The position numbers and the translations under genes were made by a program. Shown in pieces: positions 1-8,440 of a stretch of DNA of 64,000 nt. The stretch comes from Chitinophaga pendula. GTDB lineage: Bacteria; Bacteroidota; Bacteroidia; Chitinophagales; Chitinophagaceae. Within the stretch, counting starts at the first letter, position 1; each line of letters opens with the position of its first letter. The notes under the pieces were generated by a model. It did not search any database. It had not been told where the DNA came from and saw nothing but the letters and a program-made list of their open reading frames with translations. The DNA lies in assembly GCF_020386615.1 (NCBI RefSeq), contig NZ_CP077769.1, positions 7,303,501 through 7,367,500 of the forward strand, written 5' to 3'.

Positions 1-782
1 TCCCGTTGTTGTATATAGAGGTCGCTGAGGGTGGAGGTGGCTACTGCTATCTGATGTGCGGTCAGGTCTTTACGTTCCAGTAGTGCTTTGAGGATGACCA
101 GTGCGGTAGGTTTGTTGCCTGCCTTCAGTTCCTTTAGCCCGCTGAAGTAGGCATGTTCATAGGAACTGGCGGGCAGCAGGGATAAGGCAGAGTCGAGGTA
201 CCGTCTGGCGAGGTTATTATAATAAGGTGTGTGGTATTTATCATTGTCAAAATCGCCCAGGTCGTAATAATACCGTCCCATCAAGGTATAGTATTCTGCC
301 CGTACGCTATCGGCCAGCAGTATAGCCTGAATGTTAGACAGTGAATCGTAGGTTTCTTTGTACATACCGGAGGACAGCAAGGTAAAGCACAACTTGATCT
401 TAGCCATCATGATACGGTCTGGTGCCTGCAGCATGCCGGCACTTTCCTGTAGTCGCCGGGCATAGTGATAGGCAGAGTCATATTTAAAGACTTTGTATTC
501 TTCATACAAGGCAGCGCACCCGTCATACTGTGCGCGGTAGTCGCTGCCGGGCAGTTGTGCCAGCTGATGTTTGAGCTGGTCTATACGCTGTTGTTTCTGG
601 ATGTCGAACCGGGGGATCAGCTGGATGGTAGTGGCAATCTTACCGAGATCAGCTGTAGCAGCCGGTTGGCCATAAGCAGCGGTATGGGTGAGCAGCAGTA
701 ACAACAGGAAACTGATAGCAGCCGGTATTCGCCGGCCAGCGGTATATGAACTTTGGTTGATGAGGTGGAATCCTTGGCACAT
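1..782 (-). CDS. DUF6377-type TPR protein, N-terminal part (runs off the window)
   Basis: The minus strand is open from an ATG at 782 to the window edge, about 260 residues. The N-terminus has a hydrophobic stretch ending in AYGQ, a likely signal peptide. It is followed by helical text typical of Bacteroidetes DUF6377 proteins: a segment rich in QQRIDQLKHQL, then YEEYKVFKYDSAYHYARRL and TPR-like repeats that include SALSLLPASSYEHAYF. In complete members the TPR half is followed by a membrane helix and a C-terminal DNA-binding region, which would lie outside the window. Such proteins are thought to be membrane-anchored regulators. The family call rests on remembered resemblance and no HMM was run. 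The start is the first ATG of the open frame; there is no clear Shine-Dalgarno sequence, as is usual in this phylum. Confidence 0.7.
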   Translation of the reverse strand, partial: MCQGFHLINQSSYTAGRRIPAAISFLLLLLLTHTAAYGQPAATADLGKIATTIQLIPRFDIQKQQRIDQLKHQLAQLPGSDYRAQYDGCAALYEEYKVFKYDSAYHYARRLQESAGMLQAPDRIMMAKIKLCFTLLSSGMYKETYDSLSNIQAILLADSVRAEYYTLMGRYYYDLGDFDNDKYHTPYYNNLARRYLDSALSLLPASSYEHAYFSGLKELKAGNKPTALVILKALLERKDLTAHQIAVATSTLSDLYIQQR

Positions 783-1014
783 GTGTATGTAGCGCTACTT
801 ATTATAAGTAAATGCCTGAAGGTACTAAAAAGCCCATGAATTTGCAGGGTCCTACCCGGGTGGGAGTAATAGCGCCTGTCCCATACGTCCTGTTATGCAC
901 CTTATCAAGTGCCGGATGCAGATCGTCAGATAAATTATGCGGAGCTTCTGCCTTGCTGTTGCTTTGTGGTAAATGATCTTCTTGTATTAATTATTTACCC
1001 AAAAATCTTGTCTT

Positions 1015-1563
1015 ATGCTACAGCCATTCAAACATTTACTGACTGCTTGTACCGTCATATTCACGGTATGCATTACCCTGATGTCTTTTTCAGCCCGTGC
1101 GGGGCTGGATAGTTATGAGATCTACATCAACAAGAAAATGATCCTGCAACAGTATGTCAATCAGCCCTTGCAGTTCGATCAGCTGCAGCTGCATAATGCG
1201 AGTCCGCAGGATCAGCTCATTATTCACTATCGCCATTGTCATGAGCCCAGAACGGGTACTAACCGGAGTATTACGGTGAGGGATGAAAAGGGCGCAGTGT
1301 TAAAGCAGTGGAAGTTCAAAGACGGTGCGAGTGGGATGACGATACCAATAGGGGAGTTGCAGCAGCTGGAAAAAAGTTATGCCGGTAACGACCTGCATAT
1401 TTTCTATACGGCTGATCAGATGCTGCGGCCTTATATGTTAGTTGCTTTACACCTGGTGGATAAACACCGGACATCATTGGTGAATCCGGTGGCTGGTAAT
1501 ACTGTCTGGCTGACACTTTTTATGCATGTTGTTAACCATCGTATGATAACACCGCTCGTATGA
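1015..1563 (+). CDS. Small secreted protein, unknown function
   Basis: This frame encodes 182 residues. The N-terminus (about residues 1-29) is a clear signal peptide: Lys near the start, a hydrophobic core and an SARA cleavage context. The mature part starts GLDSYEIYINKK and contains SITVRDEKGAVLKQWKF, which reads like a beta-sandwich domain; similar small secreted proteins are common in Chitinophagaceae, but no function is known to me. The last 30 residues, after ALHLVDKH, look less conserved and may be an extension. A perfect 11-bp hairpin follows immediately, so the gene is probably monocistronic. The overlapping frame that begins at 909 lacks these features and was discarded. Confidence 0.65.
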   Translation: MLQPFKHLLTACTVIFTVCITLMSFSARAGLDSYEIYINKKMILQQYVNQPLQFDQLQLHNASPQDQLIIHYRHCHEPRTGTNRSITVRDEKGAVLKQWKFKDGASGMTIPIGELQQLEKSYAGNDLHIFYTADQMLRPYMLVALHLVDKHRTSLVNPVAGNTVWLTLFMHVVNHRMITPLV

Positions 1564-1581
1564 CAACCTGTATCGTAGCTG

Positions 1582-1616
1582 TATCACCTTGTGCTGCCTG
1601 GCGGTACAAGGTGATA
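1582..1616. terminator. Hairpin between convergent genes
   Basis: Perfect 11-bp inverted repeat (1582-1592 pairing with 1606-1616, 13-nt loop) in the short gap between two convergent genes. There is no U-tract on either side, so it is a likely but not classical bidirectional terminator. Confidence 0.55.
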
Positions 1617-1620
1617 GGCA

Positions 1621-2226
1621 TTAATAATCTGTGATCCTCAGTTGTTGGAAGAAGGTTGCTTCATCCATTTCCCTTACGCCGCCGGGAGGCAGGTCGCCCA
1701 GTTGGAGATCTTCTATGGATATGCGTATCAGCCGTTGGCATTTGTGTTTGACGGCAGCTACCATTTTACGTACCTGGTGGAACTTGCCTTCTGTTAAGGT
1801 GATGAGCAGCCAGGTATGCGGGATATCGGTCCTGTGTGGGATAGGTAGTGGCCATAGTGTATGGGGGGCTTGTGCGATCATTACCTTGCAAGGTGGGGTG
1901 GTGTAATAGCTACCGCCTTTGATGCGGATACGTACACCATTGCGTAAGTGTTCCAGGCTTTCCGTGCTTACGATATCTTTTACCATAACGAGGTAAGTTC
2001 TGTCGTGTGGTACATTACCTTGAAACAGTAGTTGCGTTACTTTTTTGTTGGTTGTCAACAGCAGCAAGCCTTCTGAATTGATGTCGAGGCGTCCTATGGC
2101 ATGTGTGCCTTCGGGGAAGTCGAAGTCTAATTCTCCCAGCAGCGGAACATTTACTGAGCTTACAAATTGGGATACCATATCGTAGGGCTTGTGTATGGCA
2201 AAGTACCGATGCGCTGAGTGGTTCAT
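1621..2226 (-). CDS. rRNA pseudouridine synthase, RsuA/RluE family
   Basis: 201 residues. It isomerises a specific uridine in ribosomal RNA to pseudouridine in the cytoplasm. The catalytic motif is visible as GRLDINSEGLLLLT at about residues 45-58, with Asp as the nucleophile. The second family signature is GKFHQVRKMVAAV at about residues 147-159. The protein starts directly with the catalytic fold (YFAIHKPYDMVSQF) and has no S4 RNA-binding domain, as in RluE, the 23S U2457 enzyme, rather than RsuA or RluB. The exact target base is inferred. The gene converges on the small secreted protein across a hairpin. Confidence 0.9.
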   Translation of the reverse strand: MNHSAHRYFAIHKPYDMVSQFVSSVNVPLLGELDFDFPEGTHAIGRLDINSEGLLLLTTNKKVTQLLFQGNVPHDRTYLVMVKDIVSTESLEHLRNGVRIRIKGGSYYTTPPCKVMIAQAPHTLWPLPIPHRTDIPHTWLLITLTEGKFHQVRKMVAAVKHKCQRLIRISIEDLQLGDLPPGGVREMDEATFFQQLRITDY

Positions 2227-2724
2227 AACGGAGCGAAGGTAAGAATAGTTTTACACAGGCATTGTGTTGCGAAATAATGTAGCTTATTTTTGGAAAACAA
2301 AAAAAATAAAAAATTCAGAATCGATTTCTAATTTGCTTGCCTGTTAGCCATGCCGTTAATCCACTACGTGGCAAAATGGATTGTATGACCCGAATTCAAC
2401 ACTATCTTGTGGAGCCGATTGCAATACCTTAAAAGCCTGTACTAACATGCCAGGCCCGGTTATGCCAGCTTCATCATTTTTTTAATCACATAATAACAGC
2501 AAGGAACAGTTGCCCTTGCCAACAAACGAAAAACCAGCCCGTGACAAGCGTCATGGATGTAAGCTCAGTGTATTAAATAAAATTATTGTAAGCCCGATCA
2601 TTGTGAAACCCACAGCTTTCGTGGATGGAATGCTATTGCCGTTACGCGGCTATCATTACAACACTTATAGCCATTTGCTCAGAATTCCACAACTCATAAT
2701 TCATGTACGCAAAAACACACACTC
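2227..2724. other. Intergenic region upstream of the aminotransferase operon
   Basis: About 500 bases with no convincing gene. A 114-codon frame starting at TTG 2510 runs into the aminotransferase in another frame and has no recognisable protein character. The region is A/T-rich near 2280-2320 and must contain the promoters for the divergent pseudouridine synthase and the aminotransferase, but I see no clean -33/-7 pair. Confidence 0.5.
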
Positions 2725-3960
2725 ATGTCCACTAACGTTCACTTCACCAAAGGGAAAGGTATTCGCCTCTACACTGCTCAAGATGAGGAATACATCGATG
2801 CCGTTTCCGGAACATTCAACATTGCTTTGGGATATAGTCACCCCGAGCTGGTAGATGCCCTCAAAACCCAAGTGGAAGACCTCATCCACGTGTCGTCCTC
2901 ATTTACTGCGGACCTGGCGCAATCCGTACTGGACGGTATCCTCGAACATGCCCCTGCACACATCAACGACGGCTGGATGCGCGATATTATCGGCTCTACA
3001 GCTAACGAAGGTGCGGTGAAAATTGCCAACAAGTACAACGGTAAAAATGAAGTCATCAGCCTTGCTATGTCGCATCACGGACAGACCTTGTTCGCGACTA
3101 ACATATCAGGTAATGCCTTCCGCCGTAAATCATTTGCCAACACGTTATCAACGAACAACGCCATTGTACCCGCGCCTTACTGCTATCGATGCCCATTCTC
3201 TGCCAAAGGAGTACCTGATTGTGGATTTATGTGTACAGAAGCGATCTATGACTATGTACAGTATGGCAGCTCCGGTAACGTATCCTGTATTATCCTGGAA
3301 CCTATCTTGGGCAACGGCGGGAATATCGTTCCACCGGAAGGCTACTTCCAAAGGATCAAAAAGATCTGTGAAGAGCTGGACCTGGTGCTGATCGCCGATG
3401 AAGTACAGACCGGGATCGGTCGTACCGGCTATATGTTTGCCAGCGAACATTATGATATCCAGCCGGATATTATCACACTCGCGAAAGGTCTTGGTGGTAT
3501 CGGTATACCAGCCGCGGCTATCCTCTATCGTTCCGAACTCAATGTGCTGGAGAAGTTTGAACACTCTTATACTTCCGGTGGTAACCTGCTGTCGCTGACT
3601 GCTACGCAGAAGACCATGGAAGTAGTATCCAGAGAAGGTTTCCTGGAGAATGTACGTAACAACGGAAAGGTGCTGGGAGAGCTGCTGAACAAGCTAAAAG
3701 AGCATTACGGACATATCATCGGTGATGTAAGAGGTATCGGATATATGTGGGGGCTGGAGATCATCGATAAGGACGGTGCTCCTGATGTGCCGCTCACGAA
3801 CCGTATCATCGATATTGCCCTTGATGATCATAAGATGATATTGAGAGGTTCCCGGTATGGATTCGGTAATGTCGTAAAGGTAAGGCCGGCGCTTACGGCA
3901 ACGCTCGACGACATTGAAGAGATATACAGCCGCCTGGATAAACTATTTGCCAAACTTTAA
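2725..3960 (+). CDS. Class III PLP-dependent aminotransferase
   Basis: 411 residues, close to the usual 420-450 of the class III (ornithine/GABA/acetylornithine) family. The PLP-binding Asp is in IADEVQTG (Asp225) and the Schiff-base Lys in TLAKGLGGIGIP (Lys254). A four-cysteine segment, PYCYRCPFSAKGVPDCGFMC at about 152-171, resembles that of aminotransferases acting on unusual amino compounds; whether it binds metal is unknown. The ATG at 2725 is chosen because the family N-terminus (FTKGKGIRLYTAQDEEYID) follows within a few residues. It heads a run with an alcohol dehydrogenase 14 bases downstream, a HAD phosphatase and an MFS pump, which suggests that it aminates a keto intermediate made by the dehydrogenase. 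The substrate cannot be read from the sequence. Confidence 0.88.
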   Translation: MSTNVHFTKGKGIRLYTAQDEEYIDAVSGTFNIALGYSHPELVDALKTQVEDLIHVSSSFTADLAQSVLDGILEHAPAHINDGWMRDIIGSTANEGAVKIANKYNGKNEVISLAMSHHGQTLFATNISGNAFRRKSFANTLSTNNAIVPAPYCYRCPFSAKGVPDCGFMCTEAIYDYVQYGSSGNVSCIILEPILGNGGNIVPPEGYFQRIKKICEELDLVLIADEVQTGIGRTGYMFASEHYDIQPDIITLAKGLGGIGIPAAAILYRSELNVLEKFEHSYTSGGNLLSLTATQKTMEVVSREGFLENVRNNGKVLGELLNKLKEHYGHIIGDVRGIGYMWGLEIIDKDGAPDVPLTNRIIDIALDDHKMILRGSRYGFGNVVKVRPALTATLDDIEEIYSRLDKLFAKL

Positions 3961-3974
3961 AACAGCATAGCATT

Positions 3975-5000
3975 ATGAAAGCAATCGTATATAACAGTGC
4001 GTGGGATATTAAACTGGAGGAAAAGGAAGAACCGGCGATCACCCAGCCGGATGAGGTGATCGTAGAGATCAAGGCTACCGGTATCTGTGGTACGGATCTG
4101 AGTATTATCTCCGGAGAGTATAATGCACGGCCGCAGGTGATCATCGGTCATGAATCTGCCGGTGTGGTGGTAGCAAAGGGCAGTGATGTGGAGACCTGCC
4201 AGGTAGGTGATCGTGTGATCATAGACCCTACCTATTATTGTGGTTATTGTGAGCACTGCCGCAAGGGACTGCGTAACCATTGCCTGCATAAGGCGACGAC
4301 CGAGGCTGGTGTATCTATAGACGGTACCTTTACCCGTTATTTTAAGACGACCAAACGATTCATATATCCGTTGCACGATAACATTCCCTTCGAACAAGGC
4401 GCCATGTCGGAGCCGCTTAGTTGTGTGTTGACTGCCGTTAAAAAGCTGGCTGTTACGCCCTTTATGCGTACAGCAATATTGGGCGGTGGCCCTATCGGCT
4501 TGCTGTTCTACCTGGCATTACAGCAGCACGGTATTAGCGAAGGGGAGGTGTATGAAGCCTCTCCTCACCGCATCAAACTGATAGAGGAGAATAATGTGCT
4601 TGCCCCCGGTTGGAAAGTATTGCCGGACTTCGTACCACAGAAAAACCAGTTCGACCTGATCGTCGATACTACGGGCGGTCTCCTGGAGAAGTCGATGCAG
4701 GCAATTGCTGATGGAGGTAAGATCAACCTGATGGGATTGCGTAATGGTGCGCAGACCATTAACCCCCGTGAGATCGCAGACCGTAGCATTTCCATCATCG
4801 GGTCTATCGATTCGCAGGATACCTTCAAACATGCGGTAGACCTGATCAACAGTGGCCGTTTGCACCTGGAGAAGATCATCACCAAAGAGTATGGCCTGCA
4901 CGAGTTCAATCATGCTCTGAAAGACTTGGGTTGTGACCTGCATACCCGTCAGCGTACGAATAATATCTCCAGTCTGAAATCTGTTATCCGGATTAATTAA
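3975..5000 (+). CDS. Zinc-dependent medium-chain alcohol dehydrogenase
   Basis: 341 residues, a typical MDR length. The catalytic zinc site is visible as GICGTD (Cys38) and GHESAG (His59-Glu60). The structural zinc loop is CGYCEHCRKGLRNHC at about 92-106. The nucleotide-binding motif is AILGGGPIGLLF at about 168-179. It oxidises a secondary alcohol, polyol or cyclitol with NAD(P); sorbitol, threonine and 2-deoxy-scyllo-inosamine dehydrogenases share this layout. It lies 14 bases after the aminotransferase and 17 bases before the HAD gene, so the three are almost certainly co-transcribed. The inferred role is to make the ketone that the aminotransferase converts to an amine. The exact substrate is unknown. 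Confidence 0.9.
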   Translation: MKAIVYNSAWDIKLEEKEEPAITQPDEVIVEIKATGICGTDLSIISGEYNARPQVIIGHESAGVVVAKGSDVETCQVGDRVIIDPTYYCGYCEHCRKGLRNHCLHKATTEAGVSIDGTFTRYFKTTKRFIYPLHDNIPFEQGAMSEPLSCVLTAVKKLAVTPFMRTAILGGGPIGLLFYLALQQHGISEGEVYEASPHRIKLIEENNVLAPGWKVLPDFVPQKNQFDLIVDTTGGLLEKSMQAIADGGKINLMGLRNGAQTINPREIADRSISIIGSIDSQDTFKHAVDLINSGRLHLEKIITKEYGLHEFNHALKDLGCDLHTRQRTNNISSLKSVIRIN

Positions 5001-5017
5001 CCATTAACATTGTCATT

Positions 5018-5698
5018 ATGAAATACATCATATTCGATATAGACGGCACGCTCACCGATACCACGGAGATCGATGATCGTTGCTTCACCCAGGCTATAGA
5101 AGATATCTTCGGCTTCCGTAGCTTCGAAACCAACTATGGTCACTATGAGAATACCACCGACTCAGGGATCATAGACCAGCTTTTCCGCGAAAGGGAAGGC
5201 CGTTCTTATACCACCGAAGAGCGGGATAAGTTTATCAGTCATTTTTGTAACTTGTTGGAAGAAGCGCATGCGAAGGATCAGCAACATTTCCGGGAGATCA
5301 ATAAGGCCGGCAAGATACTGGATGTGCTCTGTCAACAGGAGGATCTGAGTATCGGGCTGGCGACCGGCGGATGGCGGGAATCTGCGACGTTTAAGTTGCG
5401 CAGTGCCGGCATCAATATTGATGGATGTACGGCCGCTTCTTTTGCCCAGGATGCGATGGCCCGCCGTGATATTATCGGACATACCATTCGCAAAATGGAC
5501 GAACATCACCAGCAGCAGATGACACCCGCAGGTATCATTTATGTGGGCGATGGCAACTGGGATTACCAGGCAACCCGGCAATTGGGAATCGGATTCATCG
5601 GTATTGCCAATAAAAAACTGGCGCATCTGACCGATATCATCAAGATTGCCGACTACGATGAACTATATCAGCACATCGGCCTGCTGGCTACGAGCTGA
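5018..5698 (+). CDS. HAD-superfamily phosphatase
   Basis: 226 residues. HAD motif I is FDIDGTLTDT at the very N-terminus (Asp nucleophile at residue 7, second Asp at 9). A motif II-like stretch is IGLATGG, and motif IV is YVGDGNWDYQATRQLGI near residue 178. The helical cap between motifs I and II is of the phosphoglycolate-phosphatase type. It probably removes phosphate from a small cytoplasmic metabolite. It is third in the aminotransferase-dehydrogenase run. A long imperfect hairpin (5717-5759) follows, so transcription may end or be attenuated here before the MFS gene. Confidence 0.87.
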   Translation: MKYIIFDIDGTLTDTTEIDDRCFTQAIEDIFGFRSFETNYGHYENTTDSGIIDQLFREREGRSYTTEERDKFISHFCNLLEEAHAKDQQHFREINKAGKILDVLCQQEDLSIGLATGGWRESATFKLRSAGINIDGCTAASFAQDAMARRDIIGHTIRKMDEHHQQQMTPAGIIYVGDGNWDYQATRQLGIGFIGIANKKLAHLTDIIKIADYDELYQHIGLLATS

Positions 5699-5716
5699 TA
5701 ACCTGACACTTTCCTC

Positions 5717-5759
5717 TTCCCCGCTGTTATTCCCGCACGGAAGGAATAGCAGTGGGGAA
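5717..5759. terminator. Long hairpin between HAD and MFS genes
   Basis: 17-base arms (5717-5733 and 5743-5759) pair with two mismatched or wobble positions across a 9-base loop. There is no U-run. A GTG at 5752 that would extend the MFS reading frame lies inside this hairpin, which argues against that start. It could be a terminator, an attenuator or an mRNA-stability element. Confidence 0.45.
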
Positions 5760-5829
5760 AGGTATTCATACCCAAGTAAATAGTTGTAATAGCCCAAATA
5801 GCCGATATATGTTCTCTCTGACCATCGAT

Positions 5830-6957
5830 ATGAAACGATCCTATAGAATAGCTACCTGCATTTTCTTCTTTATAGCCGGGTTAACGTACTCCAGTTGGGC
5901 TTGTCGTATTCATGATATCAAAGCGCAATTCGGATTTAATAATGCTGAATTAGGTAGTATCCTTTTTTCGCTACCGGTGGGTCTGATGATCAGCTTGCCG
6001 ATATCCGGATGGATGGTGACAAAGGTAGGCAGCCGGAAAGTATTGATCGCTGCCGGGTTATTATTTCCATTCATGCTGTGTATGATAGGACTTGCTACGC
6101 AGGTGTGGCAATTGGTGATCGTATTGTTCCTGTTCGGTTTTCTTAATAATGTATTCGAGATTGCTATGAACACGCAGGCAGTAGGTATTGAAGGGTTGTA
6201 TAAGCGTTCCATTATGGCATCTTTCCATGGACTCTGGAGCCTAGCCGGCTTCGCCGGTGTTGCGATCGGTACCCTGGCTATTGGCCTGGAATGGCCGGTA
6301 TGGATACATTTCCTGCTCATCGGCGTATTGTGCTGGCTATTAGTAACGTTATCATGGAAAAACCTCCTCCCCGAAGATGCGCCTTCCGATTCGCAACCAC
6401 TTTTTGCCAAGCCGGATAGCCACATTCTCAAGTTGGGTATCATCGCCTTCGCCAGCCTGGTTACAGAAGGTACTATGTTTGACTGGAGTGGGATATATTT
6501 TCAGAAGGTGGTAGCCGTGCCGGAAGCGTATACGACGCTGGGTTATATTGCTTTCATGGGCACGATGGCCGGTGGCCGTTTTGTATCTGACAGTATGGTC
6601 ACCCGTTTCGGTATCAAACGGGTGTTGCAGTGCAGCGGTATTATCAGCACTTGCGGATTACTGCTCGCCATATTGTTACCACATATCATCACGGCAACAC
6701 TGGGCTTTCTGTTGGTGGGCATCGGTGTATCCTCCATTGTGCCGTTAGTACTTGCGCTGGCAGGCAAATCCAAAACGCTGCCACCTGGTGTGGCTATTGC
6801 AGCGGTATCTACTGTCGGCTTCCTGGGCTTCCTCATAGGGCCTCCGCTTATAGGATTTATCGCGGAAGCAACTGATCTGCGCTGGTCATTTGCACTCATC
6901 GCGGTACTCGGATTGGGTACCACCTTATTGGCATCAAGAGTAAAATCATCAGAATAG
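5830..6957 (+). CDS. MFS transporter
   Basis: About 375 residues with roughly 12 hydrophobic helices, beginning MKRSYRIATCIFFFIAG. The conserved loop after helix 2 is visible as GWMVTKVGSRKV, and NNVFEIAMNTQAVGIE resembles the YbjJ-like group of small MFS pumps. The start is placed at ATG 5830 because family members begin a few residues before the first helix; ATG 5809 in the same frame is the alternative, while an upstream GTG lies in a hairpin. It follows the aminotransferase/dehydrogenase/phosphatase trio and precedes a DUF1349 gene by 13 bases. It may export the product of that pathway or import a sugar; direction and substrate are not shown by the sequence. Confidence 0.87.
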   Translation: MKRSYRIATCIFFFIAGLTYSSWACRIHDIKAQFGFNNAELGSILFSLPVGLMISLPISGWMVTKVGSRKVLIAAGLLFPFMLCMIGLATQVWQLVIVLFLFGFLNNVFEIAMNTQAVGIEGLYKRSIMASFHGLWSLAGFAGVAIGTLAIGLEWPVWIHFLLIGVLCWLLVTLSWKNLLPEDAPSDSQPLFAKPDSHILKLGIIAFASLVTEGTMFDWSGIYFQKVVAVPEAYTTLGYIAFMGTMAGGRFVSDSMVTRFGIKRVLQCSGIISTCGLLLAILLPHIITATLGFLLVGIGVSSIVPLVLALAGKSKTLPPGVAIAAVSTVGFLGFLIGPPLIGFIAEATDLRWSFALIAVLGLGTTLLASRVKSSE

Positions 6958-6970
6958 AAATATATACAAC

Positions 6971-7507
6971 ATGAAATGGTATAATGAACCTTCTTCCTGG
7001 TCAGGAGATCATCAACAGCTGAAGATCACGGTAGATCCGCATACGGACTACTGGCGTGTGACACACTATGATTTCATCCGCGACTCCGGCCCCTTTTTCT
7101 TTGTAGAGGCAGGTCCCGAATTTGAAGCATCAGTAAAAGTGAGCGGTGCCTATGTGGAGCTGTATCACCAGGCAGGGTTGATGATCCGATTGGATGAACA
7201 TAACTGGATCAAAACCGGTATCGAATATGTAGATGATGTGCAGCAGGTGAGCGCGGTCGTGACCCGGGAAGTATCTGACTGGTCCGTAGCGCCTTGTAAG
7301 GACAATCCGGCGGCTATCTGGCTGAAGTTATTACGTAAAGGGGATTATGTACAGATCTCTTACTCCTTCGACGGGGAAACATATGTGATGTTAAGATTGG
7401 CGTACTTCCCGCCGGAGGTACCGGTGCAGATAGGTGTGGTAGCGGCAGCACCCGGAGCACTTCCCTTCGAGGCTGTTTTTGAAGATTTCAAAGTGCTGCC
7501 GCTGTAA
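6971..7507 (+). CDS. DUF1349 (concanavalin-like) protein
   Basis: 178 residues with no signal peptide. The text matches DUF1349/YesU-type proteins: an early WSGDHQQLKITVDPHTDYW, then DSGPFFFVEAGPEFEASVKV, AGLMIRLDEHNWIKTGIEYV and a C-terminal VQIGVVAAAPG. The fold is a concanavalin-like beta-sandwich, usually found with sugar metabolism genes and of unknown or carbohydrate-binding function. It ends the 2.7-7.5 kb co-directional run and converges on the PEP-mutase-like gene with only 6 bases between the two stops. A role in handling a sugar or sugar-like compound with the upstream enzymes is an inference. Confidence 0.85.
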   Translation: MKWYNEPSSWSGDHQQLKITVDPHTDYWRVTHYDFIRDSGPFFFVEAGPEFEASVKVSGAYVELYHQAGLMIRLDEHNWIKTGIEYVDDVQQVSAVVTREVSDWSVAPCKDNPAAIWLKLLRKGDYVQISYSFDGETYVMLRLAYFPPEVPVQIGVVAAAPGALPFEAVFEDFKVLPL

Positions 7508-7513
7508 GCGCTA

Positions 7514-8284
7514 TTATTGAAATAAGGAATTAACCGATTGTTCCTGTTGCAGGTGGATAAGCGCATGTTCTGCCTGCTTTTCTACCAGTTTGTAAAAAGC
7601 TGAACCCATACTGATACGTTTCACACCGAGCCGGGTCAGCTCTTTAAAGGCTGGCAACCCGGGTACGCTCATTACATGTATCGGGAGGGGAGTGGCTTTA
7701 ACCAGGGTAGTAATATCCTGTTCCTGTGTTACGCAGGGAACGAAGATGCCATCGGCACCTGCTGCCTGATAGGCGGCTACGCGTTCCAATGTCTCCTGCA
7801 GGGGATTGGCTACCTGCATCAGGAATGCATCTGTGCGTGCATTGATAAACAGCTGTACATTGCGTTCGTTCAGCCGGCGCCGTATATGTGCCAACTTCTC
7901 CGCAAATGCCTGTACCGGCTGCAGCTGCCGTTCAGCTGCTACTACTGAATCTTCCAGGTTAACACCCACTACACCTAACTTATATAATTGGGTCAGGTGA
8001 TCTGCCACTACATCGGCATCCCTGCTAAAACCAGCTTCAATATCCACCGACAGGGGTAACATCACAGATTTGCTGATACGTTCTACCATGTACAGCAGTT
8101 CTGCGAAGGGCATTTCTTCTCCGTCTGCATATCCCAGCGAGGCTGCCAGCGCCCAGCTGGAGGTAGCAATAGCTTTAAAGGCATTTCTTTCGAATAACCG
8201 TGCACTGGATACATTCCATACATTGCCGATTATAAGGGGTTCTGGCTGCTGATGTAATTGCTTGAATAACTTATAACGATTCAT
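7514..8284 (-). CDS. Isocitrate lyase / PEP mutase family protein
   Basis: 256 residues, a standard length for the ICL/PEPM superfamily of TIM-barrel enzymes that make or break C-C or C-P bonds with Mg2+. Visible features are an N-terminal IGNVWNVSSARLFE, the Mg-binding DIEAGF, VGVNLEDSV and ARTDAFL. These place it with the broad 2-methylisocitrate-lyase-like oxaloacetate/phosphonate group, but the catalytic KKCGH loop of true isocitrate and methylisocitrate lyases is not seen, so the reaction is open. It is transcribed away from the GH28 gene and stands alone. Confidence 0.88.
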   Translation of the reverse strand: MNRYKLFKQLHQQPEPLIIGNVWNVSSARLFERNAFKAIATSSWALAASLGYADGEEMPFAELLYMVERISKSVMLPLSVDIEAGFSRDADVVADHLTQLYKLGVVGVNLEDSVVAAERQLQPVQAFAEKLAHIRRRLNERNVQLFINARTDAFLMQVANPLQETLERVAAYQAAGADGIFVPCVTQEQDITTLVKATPLPIHVMSVPGLPAFKELTRLGVKRISMGSAFYKLVEKQAEHALIHLQQEQSVNSLFQ

Positions 8285-8440
8285 AAGGTGGAATTATATT
8301 GGTAATTGGTAAGATAACATTAATTTTTTCGCCTCCGTACGCTATAGAAAATAAACTTAAATCACTAGTATTGCTATCGATTGCAATTTATAATAACTAT
8401 ACCACTACTCCATCACTTTAGTTATGAAAAACAACATGTT

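Noticed and set aside
909..1112. 67-codon frame upstream of the small secreted protein
   Set aside because: It overlaps the signal-peptide region of a better gene in another frame and has no family character.
2510..2854. 114-codon plus-strand frame starting at TTG before the aminotransferase
   Set aside because: It overlaps the aminotransferase in another frame for 130 bases, has a rare start and no recognisable protein character.
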